Shown here: in pieces, positions 1 through 6,552 of the stretch
Position numbering within the stretch: the stretch's first letter is position 1
How the letters are laid out: every line of letters starts with the position of its first letter
From: Acidobacteriaceae bacterium
GTDB taxonomy: Bacteria; Acidobacteriota; Terriglobia; Terriglobales; SbA1
DNA length: 11,204 nt
NCBI GenBank assembly: GCA_003156615.1
Contig: PMHI01000662.1
Span: forward strand, 1-11,204
Direction: 5' to 3'
Notes under the pieces: model-generated
What the model was told of the DNA's origin: nothing
Databases searched by the model: none
What the model saw: only the letters and a program-made list of their open reading frames with translations
Made by a program: the position numbers and the translations under genes

Positions 1-251
1 AGTTCGGCAAGCAGAGAATCCGAAAGCGAAAGCAACCCCTTCTGCTCTGGAGTGTGCGCCGCTTCCGGGGCGTACACGGCCCCAACCCATTCGGCGTTGA
101 TAGGCGGGATTTGCGTTGCGTTAAGGTCGCGATAAATGACCGTTCCATCCGGGTGGGAAGACTTCCATTGTGCAACGAACGCGCCGGTAAGCTGGCGCGA
201 CACGGATCGCCCATACAGTGGGCTCGAATCGATGTGAAGAAGCGTGGGCAT
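1..251 (-). CDS. azoR: FMN-dependent NADH-azoreductase, N-terminal part (runs off left edge)
   Basis: The first 83 residues of a flavodoxin-fold NADH:quinone/azo reductase are visible, and the gene leaves the window at base 1. The protein begins MPTLLHIDSSPLYGRSVSRQ. The beta1 strand followed by an SS...SVSR loop and then LT..F is the FMN-phosphate-binding signature of the AzoR family (about 200 residues when complete). Known members reduce quinones and azo compounds with NADH in the cytoplasm. The start is the ATG at 249-251 (minus strand), supported by a good ribosome binding site, AGGAGAA at 261-267, nine bases upstream. It is divergent from a TetR-family gene starting about 120 bases away, a common arrangement in which the regulator controls the reductase in response to a quinone or other electrophile. 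That regulatory link is inferred from position. Alternatives within the same fold (NAD(P)H dehydrogenase-like) are possible because only the N-terminus is seen. Confidence 0.85.
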   Translation of the reverse strand, partial: MPTLLHIDSSPLYGRSVSRQLTGAFVAQWKSSHPDGTVIYRDLNATQIPPINAEWVGAVYAPEAAHTPEQKGLLSLSDSLLAE

Positions 252-296
252 GGCAGTGAGTTCTCCTGTACGTCAATTGATGTGTAAGCAACATAT

Positions 297-315
297 GTCG
301 ATTCAATAAATCGAC
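297..315. promoter_or_regulatory. Candidate TetR operator between the divergent azoreductase and TetR genes
   Basis: A perfect 7-bp inverted repeat, GTCGATT-CAATA-AATCGAC, lies midway between the two divergent start codons. An 8-bp palindrome, ACATATGT (291-298), overlaps its left arm, and a second small dyad, CGAC-GAGT-GTCG (312-323), overlaps its right arm. TetR-family dimers typically bind dyads of this size in the gap next to their own gene, so this is the best operator candidate here. No clear sigma70 boxes were found for either gene, so its position relative to the promoters is unknown. Confidence 0.4.
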
Positions 316-367
316 GAGTGTCGTTTAAGCATCTATTGGTGTGAGAAGAGATATACTGACAAGTCCA

Positions 368-955
368 ATGCCCAAGAGTCTCCAGCCCGACAGCGCGGCC
401 GAAACGACCGACCCTCGCATCGTGCGCAGCCGCCACATGCTGATGGAGGCTTTGGCCAAGCTGCTGATTCACAATAACTTTGACGATATTTCCATTCAGG
501 AGATCGCCGACGAGGCCACCCTAAACCGGGCAACCTTCTACCTTCATTACCCCGACAAAAACGCTCTGCTGCAAGCGATGGCCGCCGCGCGCTTCGGCGA
601 GTTGATTGCGCGCCGTGGCCTTTCCTTCACAGACTGTGACGGTGCGCTTCGCGCCATCGCGCTTGGGGTCTGCGATTATCTCGCCGAGACCACAGGCTGT
701 CCTGGCCAGTTGGCGAAGATGCCCCTCGAAGGTTCCATCATTCCTGTGGTAGAAGACATGTTCCGGAAGGGTGCCGCTGATCACGCGATGGCACCCGGCG
801 TCGATCCTGAGCTGCTGGCAACTACGGCCGCATGGGCAATCTTCGGCGCTGCGCGCCGCTGGTATCAAGCCCCCGACCGCATCCCTGCTGAAGAGATGGC
901 TGCCAGGATTGAAGCAATGGTGAAGCCGATCTTTCTCAGCGCTTCTCCGCGCTGA
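368..955 (+). CDS. TetR/AcrR-family transcriptional regulator
   Basis: A 195-residue one-component repressor-type regulator. Residues about 18-65 form the TetR DNA-binding domain: a first helix (R.RHMLMEALAKLL), then the helix-turn-helix ISIQEIADEATLNRATFYLH followed by YPDKNALLQA. The NRATFYLHYPDK stretch is the most diagnostic part. The rest is the usual variable helical ligand-binding and dimerisation half, ending IEAMVKPIFLSASPR. It is divergent from the azoreductase gene and is the likely regulator of that gene and of itself; the ligand cannot be told from sequence. The ATG at 368 is preferred because it starts just before the conserved domain, but an in-frame GTG at 341 would add nine residues. 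Neither start has a strong ribosome binding site; GAGAAGAG (342-349) is the nearest purine-rich stretch, rather far from 368. Confidence 0.85.
   Translation: MPKSLQPDSAAETTDPRIVRSRHMLMEALAKLLIHNNFDDISIQEIADEATLNRATFYLHYPDKNALLQAMAAARFGELIARRGLSFTDCDGALRAIALGVCDYLAETTGCPGQLAKMPLEGSIIPVVEDMFRKGAADHAMAPGVDPELLATTAAWAIFGAARRWYQAPDRIPAEEMAARIEAMVKPIFLSASPR
936..955 (+). terminator. Weak hairpin overlapping the TetR stop codon
   Basis: A perfect 7-bp stem (TCAGCGC / GCGCTGA) with a 6-base loop covers the last codons and stop of the TetR gene. It is followed by TCTCTTGG rather than a true T-run, so it is at best a weak or partial terminator and may simply be coding sequence. Confidence 0.2.
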
Positions 956-1334
956 TCTCTTGGTATCGCCTTCCATTCAGGATCTTACGTACTGTGGCTC
1001 TTCGAAAATTGGCAAGAAGCCCGCGATGAAGGGAGCGTCCAACCGATGCGCGCTGGCGTCGCCATCCTGTAAGTCTGGCTTGGCCCGCTATCCAGCGACT
1101 CACAGATGCCGGGGTGTAGAAATGCGTCGCTGGTTGCATAGTAAGAAGGGATGGCGCAGCAGGGGAACTATGCACTTAACGGAACTCTCGGAGATTCCCA
1201 GCGCAGAGGCTACGTCCGGTCTCTGACGAGAAGCCGACTTGTCATTACTAATCCGCTCGGTGCCCCCGGATTACTTCCTGTTTGCCGACAACACACCCAG
1301 AATCGTCACATTCTCTCTAACGTGGCGCACGGGC
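956..1334. other. Intergenic stretch with no convincing gene
   Basis: About 380 bases between the TetR stop and the kinase promoter. Both strands have open frames of 60-88 codons, but none has a ribosome binding site, a recognisable domain or protein-like composition throughout. The TetR frame stays open for about 38 codons after its stop and reads rather protein-like (SLGIAFHSGSYVLWLFENWQ...), with no start codon of its own; this could be an eroded tail or chance. No tandem repeats, RNA gene or insertion sequence end was recognised. The right end holds the kinase promoter. Confidence 0.6.
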
Positions 1335-1340
1335 TATAAT
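1335..1340 (+). promoter_or_regulatory. Perfect TATAAT -10 box just before the kinase start
   Basis: A consensus TATAAT ends 11 bases before the kinase ATG. Transcription would normally begin about 6-8 bases after a -10 box, which leaves a leader of only around 5 bases with no room for a ribosome binding site, so the mRNA should be nearly leaderless. The -35 region at the right distance (TTCTCT, 1311-1316, 18-bp spacer) is a poor match and no TG extension is present, so promoter strength may depend on an activator. Confidence 0.5.
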
Positions 1341-1351
1341 TGCGCCCACGC

Positions 1352-4006
1352 ATGGCTCTGACCTCTGGCACGAGACTTGGCCCTTACGAAATCGAATCGC
1401 CGCTCGGCGCCGGCGGCATGGGCGAGGTTTACCGTGCGAAAGACACGCGTCTCGATCGCACCGTTGCCATCAAGATTCTCCCCACTCATCTCTCCGCCAA
1501 TCCCGAATTCAAGCAGCGTTTCGAGCGCGAAGCTCGTGCCATTTCTTCCCTGAATCATCCCCACATCTGCCATCTCTATGACGTCGGCTCGCAGGAGGGT
1601 ACCGACTTCCTGGTTATGGAGTTCCTCGACGGCGAGACGCTGGCCGAGCGCCTGCGCAGGGGCCCGCTGCCCCTCGCTGAGCTGCTGAAGATTGGAATTG
1701 AACTCGCAGACGCTTTGGAGATCGCCCATCGCGCTGGTATCGTGCATCGCGACTTCAAGCCCGGCAACGTCATGCTGACCAAGTCCGGAACCAAGCTGAT
1801 GGATTTCGGCCTGGCGAAACCCGCTTTACTCGGCGCAGCCGGCTCGGGATCGGCTCCGCTTTTATCCGCCGCCCGCACTATGAGCGGCCCCACTCCCGTC
1901 AGCCCGCTGACCACCGCCGGCAGCATTGTCGGCACCATTCAGTACATGTCTCCCGAACAAATTGAGGGCAAAGAGGCGGACGCGCGCTCCGACATTTTTG
2001 CGTTCGGCGCGGTCCTCTACGAGATGGCCATGGGCAAGCGCGCATTTGAGGGCAAAAGCCAGATCAGCGTAGCCTCGGCCATTTTGGAGAAAGATCCCGA
2101 ACCCATCGGTACCAGCAAGCCCCTTACGCCGGCGGCCTTCGATTATCTCGTAGCCGCCTGTCTGGCAAAAGATCGCGAAGACCGTTTCCAGTCGGCCCAC
2201 GATGTGCGCTTGCAACTGAAAGGTATTTCGCAATCGTCGCAGTCGCCGGCTGGAATCGCGCCAGCTCCAGCTCCGCGAACGCTCGGCCGGCATCTGCTGC
2301 CGCTAAGCGGGGCGATTTTGTTCGTGGCTGCGCTAATCATTCTCTTTCTCTCCCGACAGGCCAGCACTCCCACGCTTTCGGTACGCGCCTACATCCCACC
2401 CCCGCCGCAAACCACATTTCGCGCCTCCGGCTTCGACGCAGGCCCGGTGGTTATCTCGCCCGACGGCAAAACCCTCGCCTTCTCCGCCGTCGACGACAAG
2501 GGCCGCACCAACCTCTGGCTCCGCCAGCTGGACGCCCAGCAAGCCATGATGCTTCCCAGCACCGAAGACGCCGCCAGCCCCTTCTGGTCTCCCGACAGCC
2601 ATTACCTCGCCTTCGTCGCCGACCGAAAACTAAAAACGATCAGCGTCTATGGAGGAGATGCGCAAACCCTCACCGACGATAGCGTTTACAGCGGATGTGG
2701 CGATTGGAGTCCCGCCGGCATCATTCTTTTCTGCAGACAAAACTTCGGGCCGATCTCGCAGATCGCAGCCTCCGGCGGCCAGGTCTCGCCAGCCACTCAT
2801 CTCAGCCAAAATGAAATTGCGAACGACGATCCGTCTTTCCTCCCCGACGGCAAACACTTTCTCTACGTCTCCCGTCAGCTGTCTCAACCAGCCCGAATCA
2901 AACTGGGAGTGCTTGGCAAGCCCGAACAAGGTGGAACCGAGATTGCCCAAGGCAGTCGTGCGGTGTTTGCATCCAATCATCTCTTGTTTGTCCGCGCCGG
3001 ACACATTCAGGCCCAGCCCTTCGATTCGCGCACCTTCAAGCTCTCCGGCGATCCTCAGACGATCGGTGAGGCCCGCACTTTCTCCGTCTCTGAAAACGGC
3101 GTTCTCGCTTACCACGAGAGCTCCGCCGAGTCCGAGCTCAAGTTGTTTGACCGAAGCGGAAACCTGATCGGCACGCCCGGTCCGCAGGCGGTTTATTCCG
3201 ATCCGCGTTTTTCTCCCGATGGTAAATCCATCGCCATTACGATCTCGGACCCACGATCCGGCAAAGCCGATATCTGGCTAGTTCCCGTCGCCGGCGGCCA
3301 GCCCACCCGCATCACTTTCGGACCCGATGATTTTTGGCCGGCATGGTCGCCTGATGGAAAGCAAATAGCCTACGGTGTCGGTGAAAATGGTAAGCACTCG
3401 ATCCGCCGGCGCTCTCTCGACGGTCGCCAACCCGAAGAAGTTCTCTATCAGAACGACGCTTATATTAGTGACGCGCCCATCGACTGGTCGCCAGACGGGA
3501 ACTACCTCTCCTTGGATCTGGAGTCGAAAGAAGGAGTCTTTTCCAATTGGATTCTGCCCTTGACCGGCGACCGCAAGCCCTTCCAGCCGCCCGCCGCCTC
3601 CCACATGACGGTCAGCCAGTACGACGGCCGCTTCTCTTCCGATGGCCGGTGGCTGGCTTATTTCTCCTATGAGACAGGCAGGCCCGAAGTCTACGTTGTG
3701 CCATTTGAAGCGGGTGCCAAAACCCAGGTCTCCACCACCGGGGGATGGAACACTGTCTTCAGCCGCAACAACGAACTCTTTTTCGTCAGCATGGGAAACC
3801 GCCTGATGGCCGCGCACACTTCCGCGCTAGCGGGCTTCCACGTCGACTCCATCGAACCTCTGTTCCAACTCGATCTGCCAAACTTCGCCGGAATCAGCTT
3901 CGACGTCAGCCCCGACGGAAAAAACTTCGCAGTCCAAACCGCCGACCACACCAAATCCACCTCCATCACTTTGCTGACAAACTGGCCCGTGGAACTTAAG
4001 AAGTGA
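1352..4006 (+). CDS. Membrane-anchored Ser/Thr protein kinase with C-terminal PD40 (WD40-like) propeller
   Basis: An 884-residue Hanks-type kinase. Kinase domain, residues about 12-290: glycine-rich loop GAGGMGEV (19-26), ATP lysine K41 in VAIK, helix-C glutamate E60, catalytic HRD 132-134 in the variant HRDFKPGN, DFG 151-153, and SPE 200-202. All catalytic residues are present. The DFG-to-SPE segment is about 50 residues, longer than usual, with a Gly/Ser/Pro-rich insert containing likely phosphorylation sites. One membrane helix follows at about 315-334. The exported part (about 345-884) has at least eight SPDG-type PD40/TolB strands, near residues 369, 413, 497, 621, 666, 713, 762 and 852, expected to form a beta-propeller. 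Known relatives couple an outside sensor to cytoplasmic phosphorylation; the ligand and substrates here are unknown. The ATG at 1352 gives MALTSGTRLGPYEI, the usual start of acidobacterial relatives. The in-frame TTG at 1340 overlaps the -10 box and is unlikely. It is convergent with the GNAT gene. Confidence 0.95.
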   Translation: MALTSGTRLGPYEIESPLGAGGMGEVYRAKDTRLDRTVAIKILPTHLSANPEFKQRFEREARAISSLNHPHICHLYDVGSQEGTDFLVMEFLDGETLAERLRRGPLPLAELLKIGIELADALEIAHRAGIVHRDFKPGNVMLTKSGTKLMDFGLAKPALLGAAGSGSAPLLSAARTMSGPTPVSPLTTAGSIVGTIQYMSPEQIEGKEADARSDIFAFGAVLYEMAMGKRAFEGKSQISVASAILEKDPEPIGTSKPLTPAAFDYLVAACLAKDREDRFQSAHDVRLQLKGISQSSQSPAGIAPAPAPRTLGRHLLPLSGAILFVAALIILFLSRQASTPTLSVRAYIPPPPQTTFRASGFDAGPVVISPDGKTLAFSAVDDKGRTNLWLRQLDAQQAMMLPSTEDAASPFWSPDSHYLAFVADRKLKTISVYGGDAQTLTDDSVYSGCGDWSPAGIILFCRQNFGPISQIAASGGQVSPATHLSQNEIANDDPSFLPDGKHFLYVSRQLSQPARIKLGVLGKPEQGGTEIAQGSRAVFASNHLLFVRAGHIQAQPFDSRTFKLSGDPQTIGEARTFSVSENGVLAYHESSAESELKLFDRSGNLIGTPGPQAVYSDPRFSPDGKSIAITISDPRSGKADIWLVPVAGGQPTRITFGPDDFWPAWSPDGKQIAYGVGENGKHSIRRRSLDGRQPEEVLYQNDAYISDAPIDWSPDGNYLSLDLESKEGVFSNWILPLTGDRKPFQPPAASHMTVSQYDGRFSSDGRWLAYFSYETGRPEVYVVPFEAGAKTQVSTTGGWNTVFSRNNELFFVSMGNRLMAAHTSALAGFHVDSIEPLFQLDLPNFAGISFDVSPDGKNFAVQTADHTKSTSITLLTNWPVELKK

Positions 4007-4063
4007 GCTCTGCCACCGGGCCGCTGCCGTATCAAGCCTGGAAACATTTGCACTGGGCGGATT

Positions 4064-4096
4064 ACGGGCTACCCTTCCATAATCCGGTAAGGTGAG
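4064..4096. repeat. Dispersed 33-bp intergenic repeat, copy 1
   Basis: This sequence matches 9642-9674 without gaps at 27 of 33 positions. Both begin ACGGGC and end in a near-identical 17-base block containing CCGGTAAGGT. It lies 57 bases after the kinase stop and 59 bases after the GNAT stop, between convergent genes. The left arm (ACCCTTCC) pairs only imperfectly with GGTAAGGT, so this copy forms a weaker hairpin than the other. It may be a dispersed palindromic element or a shared bidirectional 3'-end signal; its function is unknown. Confidence 0.5.
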
Positions 4097-4155
4097 ATTT
4101 GCCCACCGCGCTGACAATTGCACTTCATCCCGTCCTCATCCCCACACAGACGGAC

Positions 4156-4962
4156 CTAGTGGGACAACCGCCATTTTATGCGTGTGTACGCGATCCGGAA
4201 CCCCTTACGCTCGGCATTGCGCTGAGAATCGCTGCCCGGCTGGGCGACCATCATCGCCAGATCGCATCCCCGGTCGTAGGCGTAGCACATACGCTTGTGA
4301 AGGAGCGCTGCTTGCAACCCACGACGCCGCAGCTCCGGAACCGTGGCCGAGCCGCCGAACAAAGCAACGCCATCATGAATGCACAGCACGCCAGCGGCGC
4401 CAGGTTTCCCGTCGTGTTCGGCGAGGAAGCACAGACTCTCGTCGCGTGCTGCAGATATGCAACCGAGGTTCAGAAGAAACTCGCGAAGTTCGGGATGTTC
4501 GTGCGACCAGCCCCTTGCACTTATTTCACTCCACAGTTGCGCTTCTTCCGGGGCGATGATCCGCGCACTGACAGCACTCTGCTCCTCAGGTGTAGGCCGC
4601 TCAACAGGCCGATAAAGAACATTGCTGATTTCAATGGGTCTGTAGTTGCGGGTACAGAGCATTCCGAGCGCAGCGACCCCAGCGAAAGGACTCACTTCGT
4701 GGAGCACCGGCGCTCCGCGGTCGAGAAAGAAGCGCTCAATCACGTCCAGCGAGGCCGGGCTCAGTTCCTTGAAGATAGCGAGTCCAAAAGTCTGAGTGAG
4801 GGGAGACTCGATGCCATCGAAGACTGCGTATGCGCCAGCGCATTCGATCCATTCGGCACCGCTGTCAGGGAACAGACGACGCCGTGCTTCCGCGTACTGA
4901 ACACACGCGTGCCCTTCGGCACGCTCCAAGCGTTTCGAGAGCGCAAGGTCAGAAGAGTGCAT
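4156..4962 (-). CDS. GNAT-family N-acetyltransferase
   Basis: A 268-residue protein whose C-terminal half (about 135-268) is a GNAT acetyltransferase domain: FLAEHDGKPGAAGVLCIHDG (beta2-beta3), then beta4 GGSATVPELRRRGLQAALL (about 203-221) with the pyrophosphate-binding RRRGLQ loop for acetyl-CoA, then the beta5-alpha4 region AMMVAQPGSDSQRNAERKGF. The last glycine of the canonical R-x-x-G-x-G loop is Gln, which some GNATs allow. The N-terminal half is less conserved and could be a degenerate second GNAT fold or a substrate domain; the substrate cannot be predicted. The ATG at 4960-4962 has no ribosome binding site but sits only eight bases from a good -10 box, suggesting a leaderless transcript. 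It lies downstream of the epoxide hydrolase on the same strand, with its own promoter and a terminator in between, so the two are probably not one operon. Confidence 0.85.
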   Translation of the reverse strand: MHSSDLALSKRLERAEGHACVQYAEARRRLFPDSGAEWIECAGAYAVFDGIESPLTQTFGLAIFKELSPASLDVIERFFLDRGAPVLHEVSPFAGVAALGMLCTRNYRPIEISNVLYRPVERPTPEEQSAVSARIIAPEEAQLWSEISARGWSHEHPELREFLLNLGCISAARDESLCFLAEHDGKPGAAGVLCIHDGVALFGGSATVPELRRRGLQAALLHKRMCYAYDRGCDLAMMVAQPGSDSQRNAERKGFRIAYTRIKWRLSH

Positions 4963-4970
4963 CGTGTTCG

Positions 4971-4999
4971 ATTATGCACACGGCTCGGCGTTGTAGCAA
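4971..4999 (-). promoter_or_regulatory. Sigma70-type promoter of the GNAT gene
   Basis: On the minus strand, TTGCTA (4994-4999) and CATAAT (4971-4976) are separated by exactly 17 bp, close to the consensus TTGACA-N17-TATAAT. The -10 box ends eight bases before the GNAT ATG, so the expected transcription start falls at or within a base or two of the start codon. Confidence 0.55.
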
Positions 5000-5045
5000 A
5001 ACCTACGCGCTGTTGCTCGGCCGTGGGGACCGTGATCGCCTGACG

Positions 5046-5055
5046 ATGTATACAT
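5046..5055. promoter_or_regulatory. Perfect 10-bp palindrome upstream of the GNAT promoter
   Basis: ATGTATACAT is a perfect palindrome about 45 bp upstream of the GNAT -35 box. This is a plausible place for an activator or repressor, but no regulator family can be assigned and a palindrome of this length can occur by chance. Confidence 0.25.
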
Positions 5056-5108
5056 TACTTTGGACAAGAGAAAAATGCTCCGCCTACTCATTTGGCGCAA
5101 AAACAGGC

Positions 5109-5126
5109 CTCCCAAAGAATTGGGAG
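5109..5126 (-). terminator. Probable intrinsic terminator of the epoxide hydrolase gene
   Basis: A perfect 7-bp stem with a 4-base loop, read on the minus strand as CTCCCAA-TTCT-TTGGGAG, followed after GCCTG by a run of five T. It lies 114 bases beyond the hydrolase stop and before the GNAT promoter. The T-run is set back by five bases, so termination may be inefficient. Confidence 0.4.
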
Positions 5127-5240
5127 TTCAGGTTTTGCCCGCCCGGCAGGGCCAGATCCTGGATGGTCGCGATCGGGCAGTCAACGAATCCAGCCTTTCG
5201 AATTTATGAAACCAAGGAAGTGCGGATCGTCAGCATAGCC

Positions 5241-6317
5241 TCAGTTCAGGCCGCGGAAGAAGGCGGTCAGGTCCCCCGCGACCGCCGCTGGTTCCTCAAC
5301 CGGGGCGAAGTGTCCGCCGCGCGGAAAGACTGTCCAGCGCTGGATGTTGTATAGGCGCTCCAAATACGAGCGCGGCAGTTCGCCCTCGGGAACGATCTGG
5401 TGCGCGAAAACACCAAACGCCGTGGGCGTGCTGACGTAGCTCGGACTGACCGGGTGCCAGCGATTGTCCCAATAGTCGCGCATCGAAGAGGTGATGCTCT
5501 GCGTGATCCAGTACAGGGTGAACGTGGCGCAGAGGAAATCGTCGGTCGGCGTAACGCCGCCCCACGAGTGCCACTTCTCACCCACATATGCCGCGAGCCC
5601 TGCCGGGGAGTCGTTGAGTCCATAGCCGACGGTCTGCGGCTTGGTGGACTGGATCGCGCTGTAGCCCCGCTCCGTCGTATCCCAGCCCCGGTTCACCGCA
5701 AGATACGAACGCTCGGCGTCGGAGAGCTCCGTATCGTCCAGAACGGGGACGAGATCCGACTCCAGTGTGGTGAGATGGATCCCGATCACCGACTTAGGAT
5801 GGTCGAGCGCTAGGATCGTCGTCACCCCGGACCCAAAGTCATAACCGCTCGCACCATAGCGGGAATATCCAAGCTCAGACATGAGCCGGTGCCAGAGCTC
5901 CGAGACGTACCGGTAGTTGATGCCGACCTGGGGTGGACGCGGCGAGAAACCATAGCCGGGCAGGGAGGGTATGACCACGTCAAAGTGCTCAAGCAACGGC
6001 AACATGTCCATGTAATCGAGGAAACTGCCGGGCCAGCCGTGCGTGAGAATGAGCGGCACACCCCGGCCTGATGCCGCGCGCTGGTAGACAAAGTGGATGC
6101 CCTCCCAGGTGAAGTGATTGAGCGCGTTGAGCCTTCGCTCCCAGCCACGCCAGTCGAACTCATCGGCCCAGTATGATACGAGGCGTCGTAACCAGTTCAA
6201 CTCGGTGCCCTGTTCCCAACCTATTCCAGGTATCTGGTCGGGCCATCTTGTATTGCGCAACCGTGCCCGCAAATCATTGAGCACCTCATCTGCGACGTGA
6301 ATCCGAAATGGTTCCAC
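5241..6317 (-). CDS. Epoxide hydrolase, microsomal-type (EHN domain plus alpha/beta hydrolase)
   Basis: A 358-residue soluble alpha/beta-hydrolase that would convert epoxides to vicinal diols. Residues 1-105 match the epoxide hydrolase N-terminal domain (start EPFRIHVADEVLNDLRARL, then the NTRWPDQ, GWEQGT and WLRRLVSYW stretches). The hydrolase core shows the oxyanion motif HGWPGS (93-98), the nucleophile elbow GASGYDFGS with Asp160, and the base His336 in RGGHFAPVEEP. The usual Glu/Asp of the charge-relay position (FPxE/D in relatives) reads FAHQ, so Gln307 replaces it; Glu311 or Glu313 nearby might substitute. No signal peptide is seen. The start is GTG (6315-6317), supported by GAGGGG (6326-6331) eight bases upstream. 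A perfect inverted repeat abuts that ribosome binding site. It is divergent from the PadR/ADOP pair. The native substrate is unknown; a role in detoxification is inference. Confidence 0.9.
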   Translation of the reverse strand: MEPFRIHVADEVLNDLRARLRNTRWPDQIPGIGWEQGTELNWLRRLVSYWADEFDWRGWERRLNALNHFTWEGIHFVYQRAASGRGVPLILTHGWPGSFLDYMDMLPLLEHFDVVIPSLPGYGFSPRPPQVGINYRYVSELWHRLMSELGYSRYGASGYDFGSGVTTILALDHPKSVIGIHLTTLESDLVPVLDDTELSDAERSYLAVNRGWDTTERGYSAIQSTKPQTVGYGLNDSPAGLAAYVGEKWHSWGGVTPTDDFLCATFTLYWITQSITSSMRDYWDNRWHPVSPSYVSTPTAFGVFAHQIVPEGELPRSYLERLYNIQRWTVFPRGGHFAPVEEPAAVAGDLTAFFRGLN

Positions 6318-6331
6318 TCAGTGATCCCCTC

Positions 6332-6352
6332 TTGGCCATAGCCAATGGCCAA
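6332..6352. promoter_or_regulatory. Inverted repeat abutting the epoxide hydrolase ribosome binding site
   Basis: A perfect 7-7-7 arrangement, TTGGCCA, seven bases, TGGCCAA, ends directly against the GAGGGG ribosome binding site of the hydrolase. It could be a repressor operator or, if transcribed, a hairpin affecting translation start. No assignment to a regulator family is possible. Confidence 0.35.
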
Positions 6353-6447
6353 CGGAACGCGCAGGCGAATGTCGCACGGTCTCGTCGACCACTGCCGACA
6401 GACAGATATGGGCGTTGCGGCCCAGATCAATCCCGCTTCGACGTAGT

Positions 6448-6488
6448 TTAGATCACGCCCCTTTTCTCAGGCACGAGAATGTCCTCCT
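6448..6488 (-). other. Strong ribosome binding site with an 8-codon open frame
   Basis: On the minus strand a full AGGAGG (6483-6488) is followed eight bases later by GTG (6472-6474), which opens a frame encoding only MPEKRGVI before TAA at 6448-6450. It lies about 130 bases upstream of the hydrolase start on the same strand. It could be a leader peptide, the start of a decayed gene, or coincidence. The rest of the 6353-6523 gap has no recognisable gene. Confidence 0.2.
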
Positions 6489-6523
6489 AGGTGAATGAGT
6501 CTAAGAAACTGCCGACGGCATGC

Positions 6524-6552
6524 TTGACAATCGACGGTCGAATGTCTACCAT
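6524..6552 (+). promoter_or_regulatory. Promoter of the PadR-ADOP operon
   Basis: A perfect -35 TTGACA (6524-6529) and a -10 of TACCAT (6547-6552, four of six matches) are separated by 17 bp. Transcription would start near 6559, giving a leader of about 23 bases that includes GAGGG (6564-6568) as a somewhat distant ribosome binding site for the ATG at 6582. The -10 box is the end of the first copy of the direct repeat described next. Confidence 0.6.

Noticed and set aside
960..1226. An 88-codon plus-strand open frame after the TetR gene
   Set aside because: It has no ribosome binding site, no domain and an unlikely composition; the overlapping minus-strand frame (936-1175) is equally unsupported.
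4099..5043. A 314-codon plus-strand open frame
   Set aside because: It is antisense to the GNAT gene, whose frame shows clear acetyltransferase motifs; the plus-strand translation is rich in Arg, Pro and Cys with no domain.
6221..6430. A 69-codon minus-strand frame overlapping the hydrolase start
   Set aside because: It overlaps the hydrolase coding start in another frame, and its own start has no ribosome binding site; the hydrolase GTG with GAGGGG is better supported.
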